Notes under the pieces: model-generated
What the model was told of the DNA's origin: nothing
Databases searched by the model: none
The model's input: only the letters and a program-made list of their open reading frames with translations
Part shown: one piece after another, positions 34,820-43,249 of the stretch
How positions within the stretch are numbered: the first letter of the stretch is position 1
Layout of the letters: each line of letters opens with the position of its first letter
Assembly (NCBI GenBank): GCA_002400885.1
Contig: NVRM01000008.1
Location: 1 to 49,012, forward strand
Reading direction: 5' to 3'
Source: Flavobacteriaceae bacterium
GTDB lineage: Bacteria > Bacteroidota > Bacteroidia > Flavobacteriales > Flavobacteriaceae
DNA: 49,012 bases
Translations under genes and position numbers: made by a program

Positions 34820-36313
34820 TTAGTATCCTGCTGTTTGTTCTAACAGTGGGTTTCTTCCAATCATTCCTATTTTTATAGGGAAGAAGAATTTATAACTTTC
34901 GGTAAGGTATTTAACATTGTCAAATACAAATTGATCACCTGCTCTACGCAAATCATACCATCTTTTTCCTTCTCCTACAAATTCTTTCATACGCTCGTCT
35001 AAAATAGCGTTTGTGTTTTCTTCTTGAGAACCATTTACGTATGCATGTATGGCAGCATCGTAATTGTCTCCATAGGCTCTTTTACGAATACTATTGATAA
35101 GGGCAGAAGGATCTTCTCCTAAATTATTCATAGCTTCTGCAGTCATTAAAACAGCATCGGCATATCTGTAAATAGGAACATGGTTGTCCATAATTCTAGA
35201 GCCACCACCGTTTACATGTCCGATGAATTTATTCATCAAGGTAGTTTGGTAGGTGTCTGCATTGTAGGTTGGGTAACCAGCACCTGCATTATCATTCGCA
35301 TATAAACGTATAAAAGTAGCATCGCCACGTGTGTCTAATACATCGTCCATGACTAGTAATAATTTTTCAGAGGCACCATATCTGCTTCCTCCATTGGCAA
35401 CAAATGTTTCCATGCTGTTTCCTTTTCGGTCAAACAAGGGGTGTATTTCTGTACCACGTCCTGTAAAGCTACTAAATATGTTGGTTGCTTGGTCTTCCTT
35501 GTATTCGAAAGCAAAGATAAATTCGTCATTATAATCATCAGAAAACATAGCGTCAAAGTCATCTTCTAAAGAGAAACCTTGTATAGCATCCAAACTGTTT
35601 TTAGCAGTGGTGTAATCAGCAGCTCCTCCACCGTATAGTTTTCCAGTCCATAAGTAAACATCTGCTTTTAACATTTGAGTAGCTGATTTACTCCAGTAAA
35701 TATTTTTACCTTTATAAAGTGAATTGTCCGAACCAAAGTAAGTTAACGATGTTTCGATATCTTTTTTAATGATAGCTAAAACCTCGCTTGCAGCCACTCT
35801 AGGGCTACTTAATCCTGCTGGGTCAAAGTTTGGCATAGGTGCTAAAATTACAGGAACATCCCCCCATGTTTTTACCAAGTGATAGTAATAATATGCTCTG
35901 ATGGCGTATACTTGTCCAAGCAGTTGCGCTTTTTCAGCTTCATTGGTAAAGTCAATATTGGGAACATTTAAAATAAAATCGTTCACCCTATGGATGTTTG
36001 TATAAAAACCTCCCCAAGCATTGTAAGGAGCAGTAGTTACCGTAAAATCACTTTCAATAAGGCTTGTGCTAGAAGGAGATTCTAGGGTCATTCCACCCCA
36101 TAAATCACTTCTAAGCTCTCCAAAGCTCCAAAAAGTACGTGCTTTAGCTCTCATATTTGCATAAATTCCAATATGAGCCGCTTTTGCTCCGTCCTCAGAG
36201 GCCCAAAAACCATTGGCAGTTAGTTCGCTTCGTGGAACCAAATCTATAGAATCCTCACAGGCACTAAAGCTAAATAGTGCGACTAGTGCTATTAGTATCG
36301 AATATTTTTTCAT
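34820..36313 (-). CDS. susD-like: SusD/RagB-family glycan-binding lipoprotein
   Basis: Surface lipoprotein that captures oligosaccharide and closes the SusC channel. 497 residues with lipobox FSAC (Cys19) followed by acidic residues EDSID, consistent with a surface-exported lipoprotein. SusD features: DLVPRSELTANGFWASEDGAKAAHIGIY near the start, TPR-like helices including AIRAYYYYHLVKTWGDVPVIL, YWSKSATQMLKADVYLWTGKLY, and the C-terminal PIYRYADAVLMTAEAMNNLG, LDERMKEFVGEGKRWYDLRR and FFPIKIGMIGRNPLLEQ. Partner of the SusC gene 14 bases upstream. Context suggests sialic acid or sialylated glycan binding. Confidence 0.96.
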   Translation of the reverse strand: MKKYSILIALVALFSFSACEDSIDLVPRSELTANGFWASEDGAKAAHIGIYANMRAKARTFWSFGELRSDLWGGMTLESPSSTSLIESDFTVTTAPYNAWGGFYTNIHRVNDFILNVPNIDFTNEAEKAQLLGQVYAIRAYYYYHLVKTWGDVPVILAPMPNFDPAGLSSPRVAASEVLAIIKKDIETSLTYFGSDNSLYKGKNIYWSKSATQMLKADVYLWTGKLYGGGAADYTTAKNSLDAIQGFSLEDDFDAMFSDDYNDEFIFAFEYKEDQATNIFSSFTGRGTEIHPLFDRKGNSMETFVANGGSRYGASEKLLLVMDDVLDTRGDATFIRLYANDNAGAGYPTYNADTYQTTLMNKFIGHVNGGGSRIMDNHVPIYRYADAVLMTAEAMNNLGEDPSALINSIRKRAYGDNYDAAIHAYVNGSQEENTNAILDERMKEFVGEGKRWYDLRRAGDQFVFDNVKYLTESYKFFFPIKIGMIGRNPLLEQTAGY

Positions 36314-36327
36314 AATATATTTCTTAA

Positions 36328-39300
36328 TTATAATGTTATGTTAAGTCCTAAAGTATAGGTGACCGGTGTAGGGAATTTTCCTCCTTTGAAACCTCCTTTT
36401 TCTGGTGTATCACCGCTGTAATCTGTAAAGTAAGCCAAGTTACTTCCAGTAAAATACAACCTTAAACGATTGATACCATTTATAGTTCCTTTTGGTAAGT
36501 TATAGCTTAAGGTTACTTCTCTTAAGGCTAAATAATCTCCTTTTTCCCACATGGCGCTACTCCCTCTACTAAAGTTTTTTTGTGGATCTACAAAGGTCAT
36601 TCTTGGTACATTTGTGTTTGTATTTTCAGGTGTCCAAGAGTCTAATAACTCGCTAAAAGCATTTAAGTTACCCTGTGTTTGCGCCAATCCTTTTTCTCTC
36701 ATATTGTTTCGGATTAAATGTCCAACAGCAAAATCTGTTTTAATAAATAAACCAAAGTCCTTATAACGTAAGTTAGAGGTAAGTCCTCCAGAGAAATCAG
36801 GGATTTCACTTCCAATTACTTTACGGTCTAATTCGTTAATAATATTATCGCCATTTAAATCTTTCCAAGCAACATCTCCAGGGAAACGTGTGGTTTTATT
36901 TTTTGCTTTCTCATCATAACGACCTTCATGTGCGTCCACCGCTGCTTGATCTGCATATACATAATCGTGGATATAAGCAACAACATCATAAATTCCAACT
37001 TCTTTTCCTTCTTCGTAGGCTTTTACCCATTTGGTTTCTCCTGTTGCAGCATCAAAAATTTGAGTACCTTGCTGTCTGTTGTTTTTATTGTCATTATCTG
37101 GTAACTCCACCACATAGTTTTTTACACTATAAAAAGTAGCTCCTAAGTTCCATGAAAAGTTCTCTGTTCTAATTGCTTCTGCAGTTACTTGTAATTCAAT
37201 TCCTTTGTTTCTTAAGATTCCATTGTTGGTTCTAATACTAGAGAATCCTGTGTAATAAGGAAGTGTTAAGTCTGCAATTTTATCATATACATCACGTACA
37301 AAATAATCGGCTAAGATGGTTACTCTGTTGTCTAACACTCCTAAATCTAATCCAAAGTTTAAGGTAGTAGAACGTTCCCATAGTAAATCCAATACAGGTA
37401 CTATACTATTTGCATATCCTGTTTGTCCATCGTAAATTCCTTGGTCACTGTAGGCTCCGTAAGCATTGTAGTTGTCCCAGGTACTATCGTTTTTTCTAAG
37501 GGACTTTACATTTCCGTTTACACCATAACTAATACGAGGCTTAATATTGTTGATGTATTCAGATACTTTTGAATCACTAAAAAAGCTTTCGTTGTGTAAG
37601 TTCCATCCTACAGAGGCTCCAGGGAAAATTCCATACTTGTTATTTCCTAATAATGAGGATCCATCCCTACGGACACTTAATCCTACTAAAAAGCGTTGGT
37701 CAAAGTTGTAGTTTAAGATACCAAATTGTGATACCATGGCGTATTCCGTTTCAAAAGAATAAGGAGTTCCACTGGCTTCACTACCTGCATTCATTGTGGA
37801 AATAAGATCAGAGGGTGAGTTTTTTGTTGTTGCAGAAAAAGAGAATAAATTCTTTTTAAAGTATTCACCACCTAACATCGCGTCAAAATTGTGTTTTTCA
37901 GCAATTGTTTTTTTGTAGTTTAAAATACCCGTTACTTGGTTTTGTTGAATTCTTTTTAATTTTGCAAAAGATTCTCTTCCTGTTTTTAAACTTCCCCCAG
38001 AGAGAAAGGCTTTGTCAAAGGCTTCTTTATGATCGTTGGTCGCTTGGTGACTTGCAGTTACAGAGAATTTTAAATTTTCGATAATGTCCCAATCTACTTT
38101 TACAGACGTTGTCAAACGTTGTTGTAGGTTTTTACGTTGATTAATTTTATCGATATAATATAAAGGGTTTCCAAAATTATGATTGGTCCCTGGATTTAAA
38201 ACATGACTCAAGGTTCCGTCTGCGTTATGGTTGTAGGTTCTAGAGGTTAATGCTTGTCCAGAAAAACGTTGGAATATAATATTGTCATCCCCTAAAGGAC
38301 TATCTGTTATACGAGAATGTACATAGGTAACATTTGTGCTTACCTTTAAATTGTCTAAGATATTATAGGTTGCCGAGAGTTTTCCAGAATAGCGTTTAAA
38401 ACCAGATCCTAAAGCCAGTCCGTCACTGTCTAACATTCCCAATCCTAAATAGTAGGTTCCGTTTTCATTTCCTCCGTCAAAAGCTAAATAATGATCCTTT
38501 GTAGTCGCCTTTTGATAAATTAAATCACTCACGTCATTTTCTTGGAAAATAATTGTTTTTGTAGGGTCTATCGGGTCAATTACTGATCCCCATCCTTGGT
38601 CTAATAAATATTGGTTATCAGCAGTTAGGTATTGGGTAGTATATGGAGAGTTGGTAGTATTTCCTCCAGTTCCAAAAGCAGAAGCTCCGTGTATAAAACT
38701 TCCGAATTTATTGGTATTCCCCGTAACTTGTTGGTAATTTAAAATTCCTTGTCTGTTGTATTTAATAAAGTCTCCAGCACTTACATAGCTTGGGGTAGCT
38801 CTTTCGTTATTGATACTATAACGCGTGGTAAATGAGATGTTAGATTTTCCAACTTTTCCTTGTTTTGTTTTGATTAATACAACTCCATTGGCACCTTGTG
38901 CACCATAAATAGCTGTAGAAGCAGCATCTTTTAATACTTCCATGGATTCAATGTCATCACTATTTAAAGCGTAAAACGATCCGGGAACTCCGTCAATTAA
39001 TACCAATGGACTTCCGCCACCATTAAAACTTGTTCCTCCACGGATAACAATGGTAGGTGTAGATCCTGGTTGCCCAGTAGTCTGTGTTACCTGAACTCCT
39101 GCTACGGTTCCTTGTAAGGCAGTACCAACATTGGATGTTGTAGCACTTTCCAATACCTGATTGTCTAATTTTGCAACAGAAGTAGCTAGGGTGTTTCTTT
39201 TTTGTGAACCATACCCTGTAATTACAACTTCGTTTAATACGTTAGCATCTTCTGCTAAGACTACATTTAAGGTTTTAAAATTAATGATTTTGATAGTTTT

Positions 39301-39549
39301 TGTTGAAAATCCAACATAACTAAATACTAAAATGTCTCCCTTTTCGGTGGTTAAAGTATAGTGACCGTCAAAATCGGTTTGAGTTCCGTTAGCTGATCCT
39401 TTTACCAGTACACTTGTGCCGGGTAAAGGAGAGCCGTCGCTTCCTGTAACTGTTCCTGTCGATGTTCCGCTTTGTGCAAATGTATTTACGCATAAGAGCA
39501 TCGTACAAACAAGGCAAAATTGTTTGAATAATTTAAAGTTTCGTTTCAT
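36328..39549 (-). CDS. susC-like: SusC/RagA-family TonB-dependent outer-membrane transporter
   Basis: Imports Neu5Ac or small glycans across the outer membrane with SusD. The start at MKRNFKLFKQFCLVCTMLLCVNTFAQ gives a proper signal peptide and 1073 residues; the 20 codons before it overlap the operator and promoter. Order: carboxypeptidase-like beta domain (about 27-105: GTVTGSDGSPLPGTSVLVKGSANGTQTDFDGHYTL), TonB box region (VLNEVVITGYGSQKR), plug (VAGVQVTQTTGQPGSTPTIVIRGGTSFNGGGSPLVLIDGVPG, then ESMEVLKDAASTAIYGAQGANGVVLI), and a 22-strand barrel ending TPVTYTLGLNITL. First gene of the susCD operon. Confidence 0.96.
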   Translation of the reverse strand: MKRNFKLFKQFCLVCTMLLCVNTFAQSGTSTGTVTGSDGSPLPGTSVLVKGSANGTQTDFDGHYTLTTEKGDILVFSYVGFSTKTIKIINFKTLNVVLAEDANVLNEVVITGYGSQKRNTLATSVAKLDNQVLESATTSNVGTALQGTVAGVQVTQTTGQPGSTPTIVIRGGTSFNGGGSPLVLIDGVPGSFYALNSDDIESMEVLKDAASTAIYGAQGANGVVLIKTKQGKVGKSNISFTTRYSINNERATPSYVSAGDFIKYNRQGILNYQQVTGNTNKFGSFIHGASAFGTGGNTTNSPYTTQYLTADNQYLLDQGWGSVIDPIDPTKTIIFQENDVSDLIYQKATTKDHYLAFDGGNENGTYYLGLGMLDSDGLALGSGFKRYSGKLSATYNILDNLKVSTNVTYVHSRITDSPLGDDNIIFQRFSGQALTSRTYNHNADGTLSHVLNPGTNHNFGNPLYYIDKINQRKNLQQRLTTSVKVDWDIIENLKFSVTASHQATNDHKEAFDKAFLSGGSLKTGRESFAKLKRIQQNQVTGILNYKKTIAEKHNFDAMLGGEYFKKNLFSFSATTKNSPSDLISTMNAGSEASGTPYSFETEYAMVSQFGILNYNFDQRFLVGLSVRRDGSSLLGNNKYGIFPGASVGWNLHNESFFSDSKVSEYINNIKPRISYGVNGNVKSLRKNDSTWDNYNAYGAYSDQGIYDGQTGYANSIVPVLDLLWERSTTLNFGLDLGVLDNRVTILADYFVRDVYDKIADLTLPYYTGFSSIRTNNGILRNKGIELQVTAEAIRTENFSWNLGATFYSVKNYVVELPDNDNKNNRQQGTQIFDAATGETKWVKAYEEGKEVGIYDVVAYIHDYVYADQAAVDAHEGRYDEKAKNKTTRFPGDVAWKDLNGDNIINELDRKVIGSEIPDFSGGLTSNLRYKDFGLFIKTDFAVGHLIRNNMREKGLAQTQGNLNAFSELLDSWTPENTNTNVPRMTFVDPQKNFSRGSSAMWEKGDYLALREVTLSYNLPKGTINGINRLRLYFTGSNLAYFTDYSGDTPEKGGFKGGKFPTPVTYTLGLNITL

Positions 39550-39563
39550 ATGTTTAATTGTTT

Positions 39564-39576
39564 TATGTATAACATA
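39564..39576 (-). promoter_or_regulatory. Predicted GntR operator, susCD
   Basis: TATGT-ATA-ACATA on the plus strand. Three bases from TATTTTTG on the minus strand and 14 bases before the susC ATG. Confidence 0.8.
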
Positions 39577-39579
39577 ACT

Positions 39580-39609
39580 CAAAAATAGACGAAATAAATT
39601 TAAATGCAA
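39580..39609 (-). promoter_or_regulatory. susCD promoter
   Basis: Minus strand TTG (39607-39609), 19 bases, TATTTTTG (39580-39587): a full Bacteroidota promoter. The start site falls inside the operator. Confidence 0.8.
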
Positions 39610-39710
39610 AATAAATGTTAATTTTTTAATGTCTTTAGGACGCTTATAGCTAAAGTTTTACGTTTTTTTTGTTTTTGTTGAAAGGGGCTTAAGTCTTGTA
39701 AATCAATCTA

Positions 39711-39734
39711 TTTAACTATAACGTTATAGTTAAA
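39711..39734. promoter_or_regulatory. Perfect 24-base palindrome upstream of susC
   Basis: TTTAACTATAAC followed exactly by its reverse complement GTTATAGTTAAA. It lies about 100 bases upstream of the susC -33 TTG and has no T-run, so a protein-binding site is more likely than a terminator. Confidence 0.6.
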
Positions 39735-39811
39735 CGTGGCTGTTTTTTTACAGTATTTTTTTTAGCTGTTTTTCAAACGTTTAGCGTATAACAAATAAAG
39801 GTTTTTTACAA

Positions 39812-39895
39812 TTTTGGGAGTTCCCCAAGGGGCGGGCTATCCGCTATATCTTTTTTTAAAAAGAAAAAAAAGGATGCCGCTGCTATCCCTAACTC
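39812..39895 (+). repeat. Dispersed repeat family 1, copy C
   Basis: Same arms and A/T tip as copies A and B. Confidence 0.9.
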
Positions 39896-40240
39896 AAAAA
39901 AAAGTGAAAAGGAATCAGCGAAAAGTGCTAAGGAATCGTTCTGTGTATTTATATGTTTGTCCTATGTCCTATGTCTTACATTTTGTGTCAATGCTAGAAG
40001 GTGGTTTTAAAAAAAACAACAAGTGTAAAGTGATTTTTTTATTACATATGTATCTGTCTTCTTCGCGGAGGCGGGGAGCCAATATTTAAAAAGCGGACAG
40101 CAGTGGGTTTTTTAAAAAAAACAAGAGTAAATAATGACGGATACTATATTTTTTTAATTGATTTGTTAAAAATCAGTAAAAAAAAGTATCCAGAATAGTA
40201 TTTCTTAATCAAGAACGTGAATAAAAAACATTTATGAATC

Positions 40241-40309
40241 ACGCTGTTCTCGAAGCAATTTTACATCTATTTTCTAACGAAAACAGTTTTAAAAACACTC
40301 GAACGGACG
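40241..40309 (-). repeat. Dispersed repeat family 2, copy 3
   Basis: Reverse complement contains CGTCCGTTCGAGTG, ACTGTTTTCG, AGATGTAAAATTG and TTCGAGAACAGCGTG, matching copy 2 almost block for block. Confidence 0.8.
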
Positions 40310-40385
40310 TTATAGCTACGTTTTAGTGATTAAGGATTTAGATTTAAAAATAAAACCATCATAATAACTATAATGGTTTTAGATC

Positions 40386-40439
40386 TAAAAAAAAATAGTG
40401 ATTCCTTGGAGGGGATTAAAGCCTCAAGGAATTACTATT
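40386..40439 (-). terminator. Rho-independent terminator of the epimerase gene
   Basis: AATAGTGATTCCTTG pairs with CAAGGAATTACTATT (one mismatch) plus an AGG/CCT step; on the minus strand a run of nine T follows. Confidence 0.9.
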
Positions 40440-40449
40440 CGAATGTAAA

Positions 40450-41613
40450 TTATTTAAAGGAAGCTATGTTTTCAAACGATTTCCAGCATTGAAACATCGC
40501 TCTTGGTACGTGGAAACATCCTTTCCATTTCCCTCCTTTAAGATCGAGTAAAACCTCTCCCTGGCGGTTTAAATAACCAAACCATTCTCCGGCTTCTTTA
40601 TCTGAAAAATGTTTCCAAGAATAGTCATGTACTTTGTTATACCATTCTTTTACATCCTCTCGTTGGGTGTGTTCGAAGGCTTTTGACAATCCTACTAGGG
40701 TTTCTAAATGAACCCACCATAACTTTTGATCCCATTCCAATTGTTGAGGAGGATTTCCTTTGGCATCTAAAAAGTAGAATATTCCGCCGTGTTTGGTATC
40801 CCAACTGTATTCCAAAATAGTAATAATAGTATCGGTTGCCTTTTGAATCAATGCGGTGTTATTGGTTCTTGTAGCAATGTCCATCATAAACCACATGGCT
40901 TCTATTCCGTGGCCAGGGTTTAATAATCTACCGTTAAAACTGTCTTCGAGACTTCCGTCTGGTTTTACAAATTCATAAATCAATCCGGATTTTTTATCCA
41001 AGAATATTTCCATGATTTCGTTCACGCTAAAAGCAATGGTTTTTTCTACTTCTTCGGCAGGTAATACATGTTCTAATTCCAATACCAAGTTGGATAAAAT
41101 CATGGGTAAAGCAAAACTTTTTAAGGGACGGTTGTTAATGGTTTTTTCGTATTGTCCTTTTGGATTGTCTTTCTTTTTAAGGATGTTGTAATAGGTCTGG
41201 ACAGCAAGTTCCTTTATCGTTTCATCACCTGTTGCAATGGCATATTGGCTAAAAGCCATGGCTGCAAAACAGTCGGAAAAGATATTGTAAGGTTGCACTA
41301 AGGGAGCACCTTCTTGGGTGGTAGAAAAATAGAAATTACCTTCGGTATCCATCCCGTGTTTGATGATAAAATCGATGCCGTTTTTTGCCGTATCTAACCA
41401 GGATTGTTTTTTTTCTACTTTATTATAAAGCATGGAGAAAATCCATGCTTGTCTTCCTTGAAGCCACATGAATTTGTCGGTATCGAAAACAATTCCTTCT
41501 TTATCTAAACAGGTGAAATACCCTCCGTTTTCTGTATCTATTGAGTGTTTTTCCCAAAAAGGAATCACATTGTCGAGTAAAGTGTTTTTGTATAATGCTG
41601 CGTGGTTTTTCAT
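40450..41613 (-). CDS. nanE: AGE-family N-acylglucosamine 2-epimerase (ManNAc to GlcNAc)
   Basis: 387-residue (alpha/alpha)6-barrel epimerase of the AGE/renin-binding-protein family. Visible: [43 protein letters not shown] (substrate Arg), the catalytic-region histidines in [16 protein letters not shown] and [15 protein letters not shown], and [33 protein letters not shown]. In Bacteroides, an enzyme of this family (there called NanE) converts unphosphorylated ManNAc to GlcNAc after Neu5Ac lyase, unlike the NanE of E. coli. Location beside the lyase and the GntR regulator supports the same role. Monocistronic with its own operator. Confidence 0.92.
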   Translation of the reverse strand: MKNHAALYKNTLLDNVIPFWEKHSIDTENGGYFTCLDKEGIVFDTDKFMWLQGRQAWIFSMLYNKVEKKQSWLDTAKNGIDFIIKHGMDTEGNFYFSTTQEGAPLVQPYNIFSDCFAAMAFSQYAIATGDETIKELAVQTYYNILKKKDNPKGQYEKTINNRPLKSFALPMILSNLVLELEHVLPAEEVEKTIAFSVNEIMEIFLDKKSGLIYEFVKPDGSLEDSFNGRLLNPGHGIEAMWFMMDIATRTNNTALIQKATDTIITILEYSWDTKHGGIFYFLDAKGNPPQQLEWDQKLWWVHLETLVGLSKAFEHTQREDVKEWYNKVHDYSWKHFSDKEAGEWFGYLNRQGEVLLDLKGGKWKGCFHVPRAMFQCWKSFENIASFK

Positions 41614-41724
41614 TTGCTGTTGGTTTTATGGCTAGGGCATTAGAAACTTGTGACATCATGGCTAGTTCCTAGTGCTATATAAATATTCAATGTATTCTTT
41701 AGTCTAGTACTTCATTAAAAAGAA

Positions 41725-41737
41725 TATGTAATACATA
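41725..41737 (-). promoter_or_regulatory. Predicted GntR operator, epimerase gene
   Basis: TATGT-AAT-ACATA, with a spacer different from the other sites. Three bases from TAAGTTTG on the minus strand (41741-41748). Confidence 0.75.
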
Positions 41738-41740
41738 ATA

Positions 41741-41748
41741 CAAACTTA
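41741..41748 (-). promoter_or_regulatory. Candidate -7 element of the epimerase gene
   Basis: Minus strand TAAGTTTG; no TTG at -33. Leader about 110 bases. Confidence 0.5.
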
Positions 41749-41830
41749 CTAAATAAATCATATATAATTAGGTGATTGTAAAAATATCAACTATTTTTAA
41801 GTATTCATGAACATACTATTTCAATTTTAG

Positions 41831-41838
41831 TACATTTG
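41831..41838 (+). promoter_or_regulatory. Candidate -7 element of the gntR gene
   Basis: TACATTTG matches TAnnTTTG. No TATGT-N3-ACATA operator lies here. The leader (about 65 bases) can form a TATAGTT/AACTATA hairpin (41868-41910) ending at the start codon. Confidence 0.5.
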
Positions 41839-41910
41839 TAATTAAAATTCACGAAGTCTATCTTTTTTATAGTTAGATTTAGTTTTTTAAAAAAGAACCA
41901 ACCAACTATA

Positions 41911-42621
41911 ATGTCTGCGAAAAAAAAATTTAAAAAAATAGCTCCGTTAAAAAATTTATCACTTGTTGATAAAGTAGAATTAAGACTTGTCGATTTTATT
42001 AAAGAGAATGAATTAGTTCCGGGTGATGCTATTCCTAAAGAAATGGAATTTGCAGAATCCTTAGGAGTGAGTAGAACGGTGGTTCGAGAGGCCTTACTAC
42101 GTTTACGAACCTTAGGGATGATTGAGAGTAAAAAGCATCGAGGCATGATCTTAACAGAGCCTGATTTCATTAACAATTTTGAACGTGTATTGGATCCTAA
42201 TTTATTGGGAGATGACGCCTTGATGAATTTATACGAGCTGCGTATGATGTTGGAAATGGGAATGGCAGATGTTTTATTTGCAAGGAAAACAGACAAGGAT
42301 CTTGAAGAATTAGAGAAAATAGTAGAAGAGGAAGAGGGGAAGTTAGAGAGTGGACATGCGATATTTAGCTTGGATCATGAAATTAAATTTCACGGTAAAT
42401 TATATCAAATAGCAAGGAATATTACCTTACAACGTTTTCAAATTTTGCTATTGCCTATTTTTAAATTTGTTCATGAGCAGGGGGAATTGAATACCGAATA
42501 TATACCTTCAAAAGTGGTAAGCCATAGGGACTTATTAGACAATCTTAAAGTTGGATCTCCGGAGAGCTTTAGGGCTGCGATGAGGCATCATTTAGATCCA
42601 CATTTTAATAGAATTTTATAA
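41911..42621 (+). CDS. GntR-family regulator, FCD (FadR/NanR-like) subfamily
   Basis: 236-residue transcription factor, the only one in the sialic acid locus. The N-terminal winged helix (about 12-80) reads LVDFIKENELVPGDAIPKEMEFAESLGVSRTVVREALLRLRTLGMIESKKHRGMIL. The FCD ligand domain (about 95-232) has LYELRMMLEMGMADVLFA, LDHEIKFHGKLYQIARN and SHRDLLDNLKVGSPESFRAAMRHHL, keeping the Asp/His residues that usually bind a metal and an organic acid. E. coli NanR, which senses Neu5Ac, is in the same subfamily. FCD regulators typically bind TnGT-Nx-ACnA palindromes; the locus motif TATGT-N3-ACATA fits. Divergent from the epimerase gene; probably a repressor relieved by sialic acid or a catabolite. 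Confidence 0.93.
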   Translation: MSAKKKFKKIAPLKNLSLVDKVELRLVDFIKENELVPGDAIPKEMEFAESLGVSRTVVREALLRLRTLGMIESKKHRGMILTEPDFINNFERVLDPNLLGDDALMNLYELRMMLEMGMADVLFARKTDKDLEELEKIVEEEEGKLESGHAIFSLDHEIKFHGKLYQIARNITLQRFQILLLPIFKFVHEQGELNTEYIPSKVVSHRDLLDNLKVGSPESFRAAMRHHLDPHFNRIL

Positions 42622-42637
42622 TAATAATAATAATAAT
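42618..42637 (+). repeat. (ATA)n simple repeat
   Basis: About six ATA/TAA units directly after the gntR stop. Confidence 0.6.
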
Positions 42638-42649
42638 ATATAAGTTATT

Positions 42650-42693
42650 GAACACAAAAAAGCATTGCGGATTCGCAATGCTTTTTTGTGTTC
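42650..42693. terminator. Bidirectional terminator between gntR and yhcH-type gene
   Basis: A perfect 20-base-pair hairpin with loop GATT and internal A-run/T-run (AAAAAAGCATTGC). It closes both convergent genes. Confidence 0.95.
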
Positions 42694-42711
42694 AATGTGT
42701 AAGGTATGAGC

Positions 42712-43161
42712 TTAAATCAATACTTTTACCACTATTTTCAGGACAGCTTCAGAGGTCTTATCTATCAAGCCTGGAGCATGGATATCATTGGGATATAAGA
42801 TGCTAAACATCCCTTTTTTGAATGTTAATTCGTCATATTTTTCTTCAAATAATTGAAAATCATTTTCTGTGTCATAAGCCTGTGAAGGTGTTTGCTTTGT
42901 TAGCGGGAGAAAACCTAAAGTTTCAGATCCGCTGTAAACATATTGTACATCTATATATTTTTTATGTGCTTCTAGTTGTACTACATCAGGAGTGTTTGTA
43001 TCGTATTTGTTAACCATCGCAAAAATAACATCGCCCTCTATTTCTTGCCTACCAGAGGGAAGGATTGCAAAGTTTGTGTTTTTTAAATAGTCAAAGGCTT
43101 TTTTGAAATTAGGGTGTAATGTTACATACAAATCACTGTTTTCAAGTGTATCAATAATCAT
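42712..43161 (-). CDS. YhcH/YjgK/YiaL-family protein (NanQ-like, putative sialic acid anomerase)
   Basis: Start taken at MIIDTLENSDLYVTLHPNF (149 residues), the usual start of the family; the frame opens 14 codons earlier without support. DUF386 features: GRQEIEGDVIFAMVNKYDTNT, EAHKKYIDVQYVYSGSETLGF with the metal-binding Glu/His/Asp set, and GMFSILYPNDIHAPGL with the C-terminal His. E. coli YhcH (NanQ), encoded in the nan operon, is reported as a sialic acid anomerase. Here it follows the lyase gene by 88 bases in the same direction, matching that role: it would supply the open or correct anomeric form to the lyase. Confidence 0.9.
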   Translation of the reverse strand: MIIDTLENSDLYVTLHPNFKKAFDYLKNTNFAILPSGRQEIEGDVIFAMVNKYDTNTPDVVQLEAHKKYIDVQYVYSGSETLGFLPLTKQTPSQAYDTENDFQLFEEKYDELTFKKGMFSILYPNDIHAPGLIDKTSEAVLKIVVKVLI

Positions 43162-43249
43162 GTGCTTATTTTTATTGGAGGTAAAAAAGAAACCCACCAG
43201 CAAAAAATTGGAGTTTTTGAAGGTGAGTTTTTGGGTACTTATGGTTTAT

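Larger units (their letters stand above)
39610..40449. other. Gene-free region between nanE-type gene and susC
   Basis: Contains a perfect 24-base palindrome (39711-39734), a repeat family 1 copy (39812-39895), a repeat family 2 copy (40241-40309), a small hairpin around 40354-40382 and the terminator of the epimerase gene. A 91-codon open frame at 39814-40089 starts inside the repeat and is not credible. Confidence 0.6.

Noticed and set aside
39814-40089. Plus-strand open frame of 91 codons
   Set aside because: It starts inside repeat family 1 and runs through low-complexity DNA; no protein family pattern.
41805-42296. Minus-strand open frame of 163 codons
   Set aside because: Antisense shadow of the gntR gene; the plus-strand product is a clear GntR/FCD protein.
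43120-43132. ATGTTACAT palindrome resembling the operator
   Set aside because: The half-sites lack the three-base spacer and it lies within the yhcH-type coding sequence.
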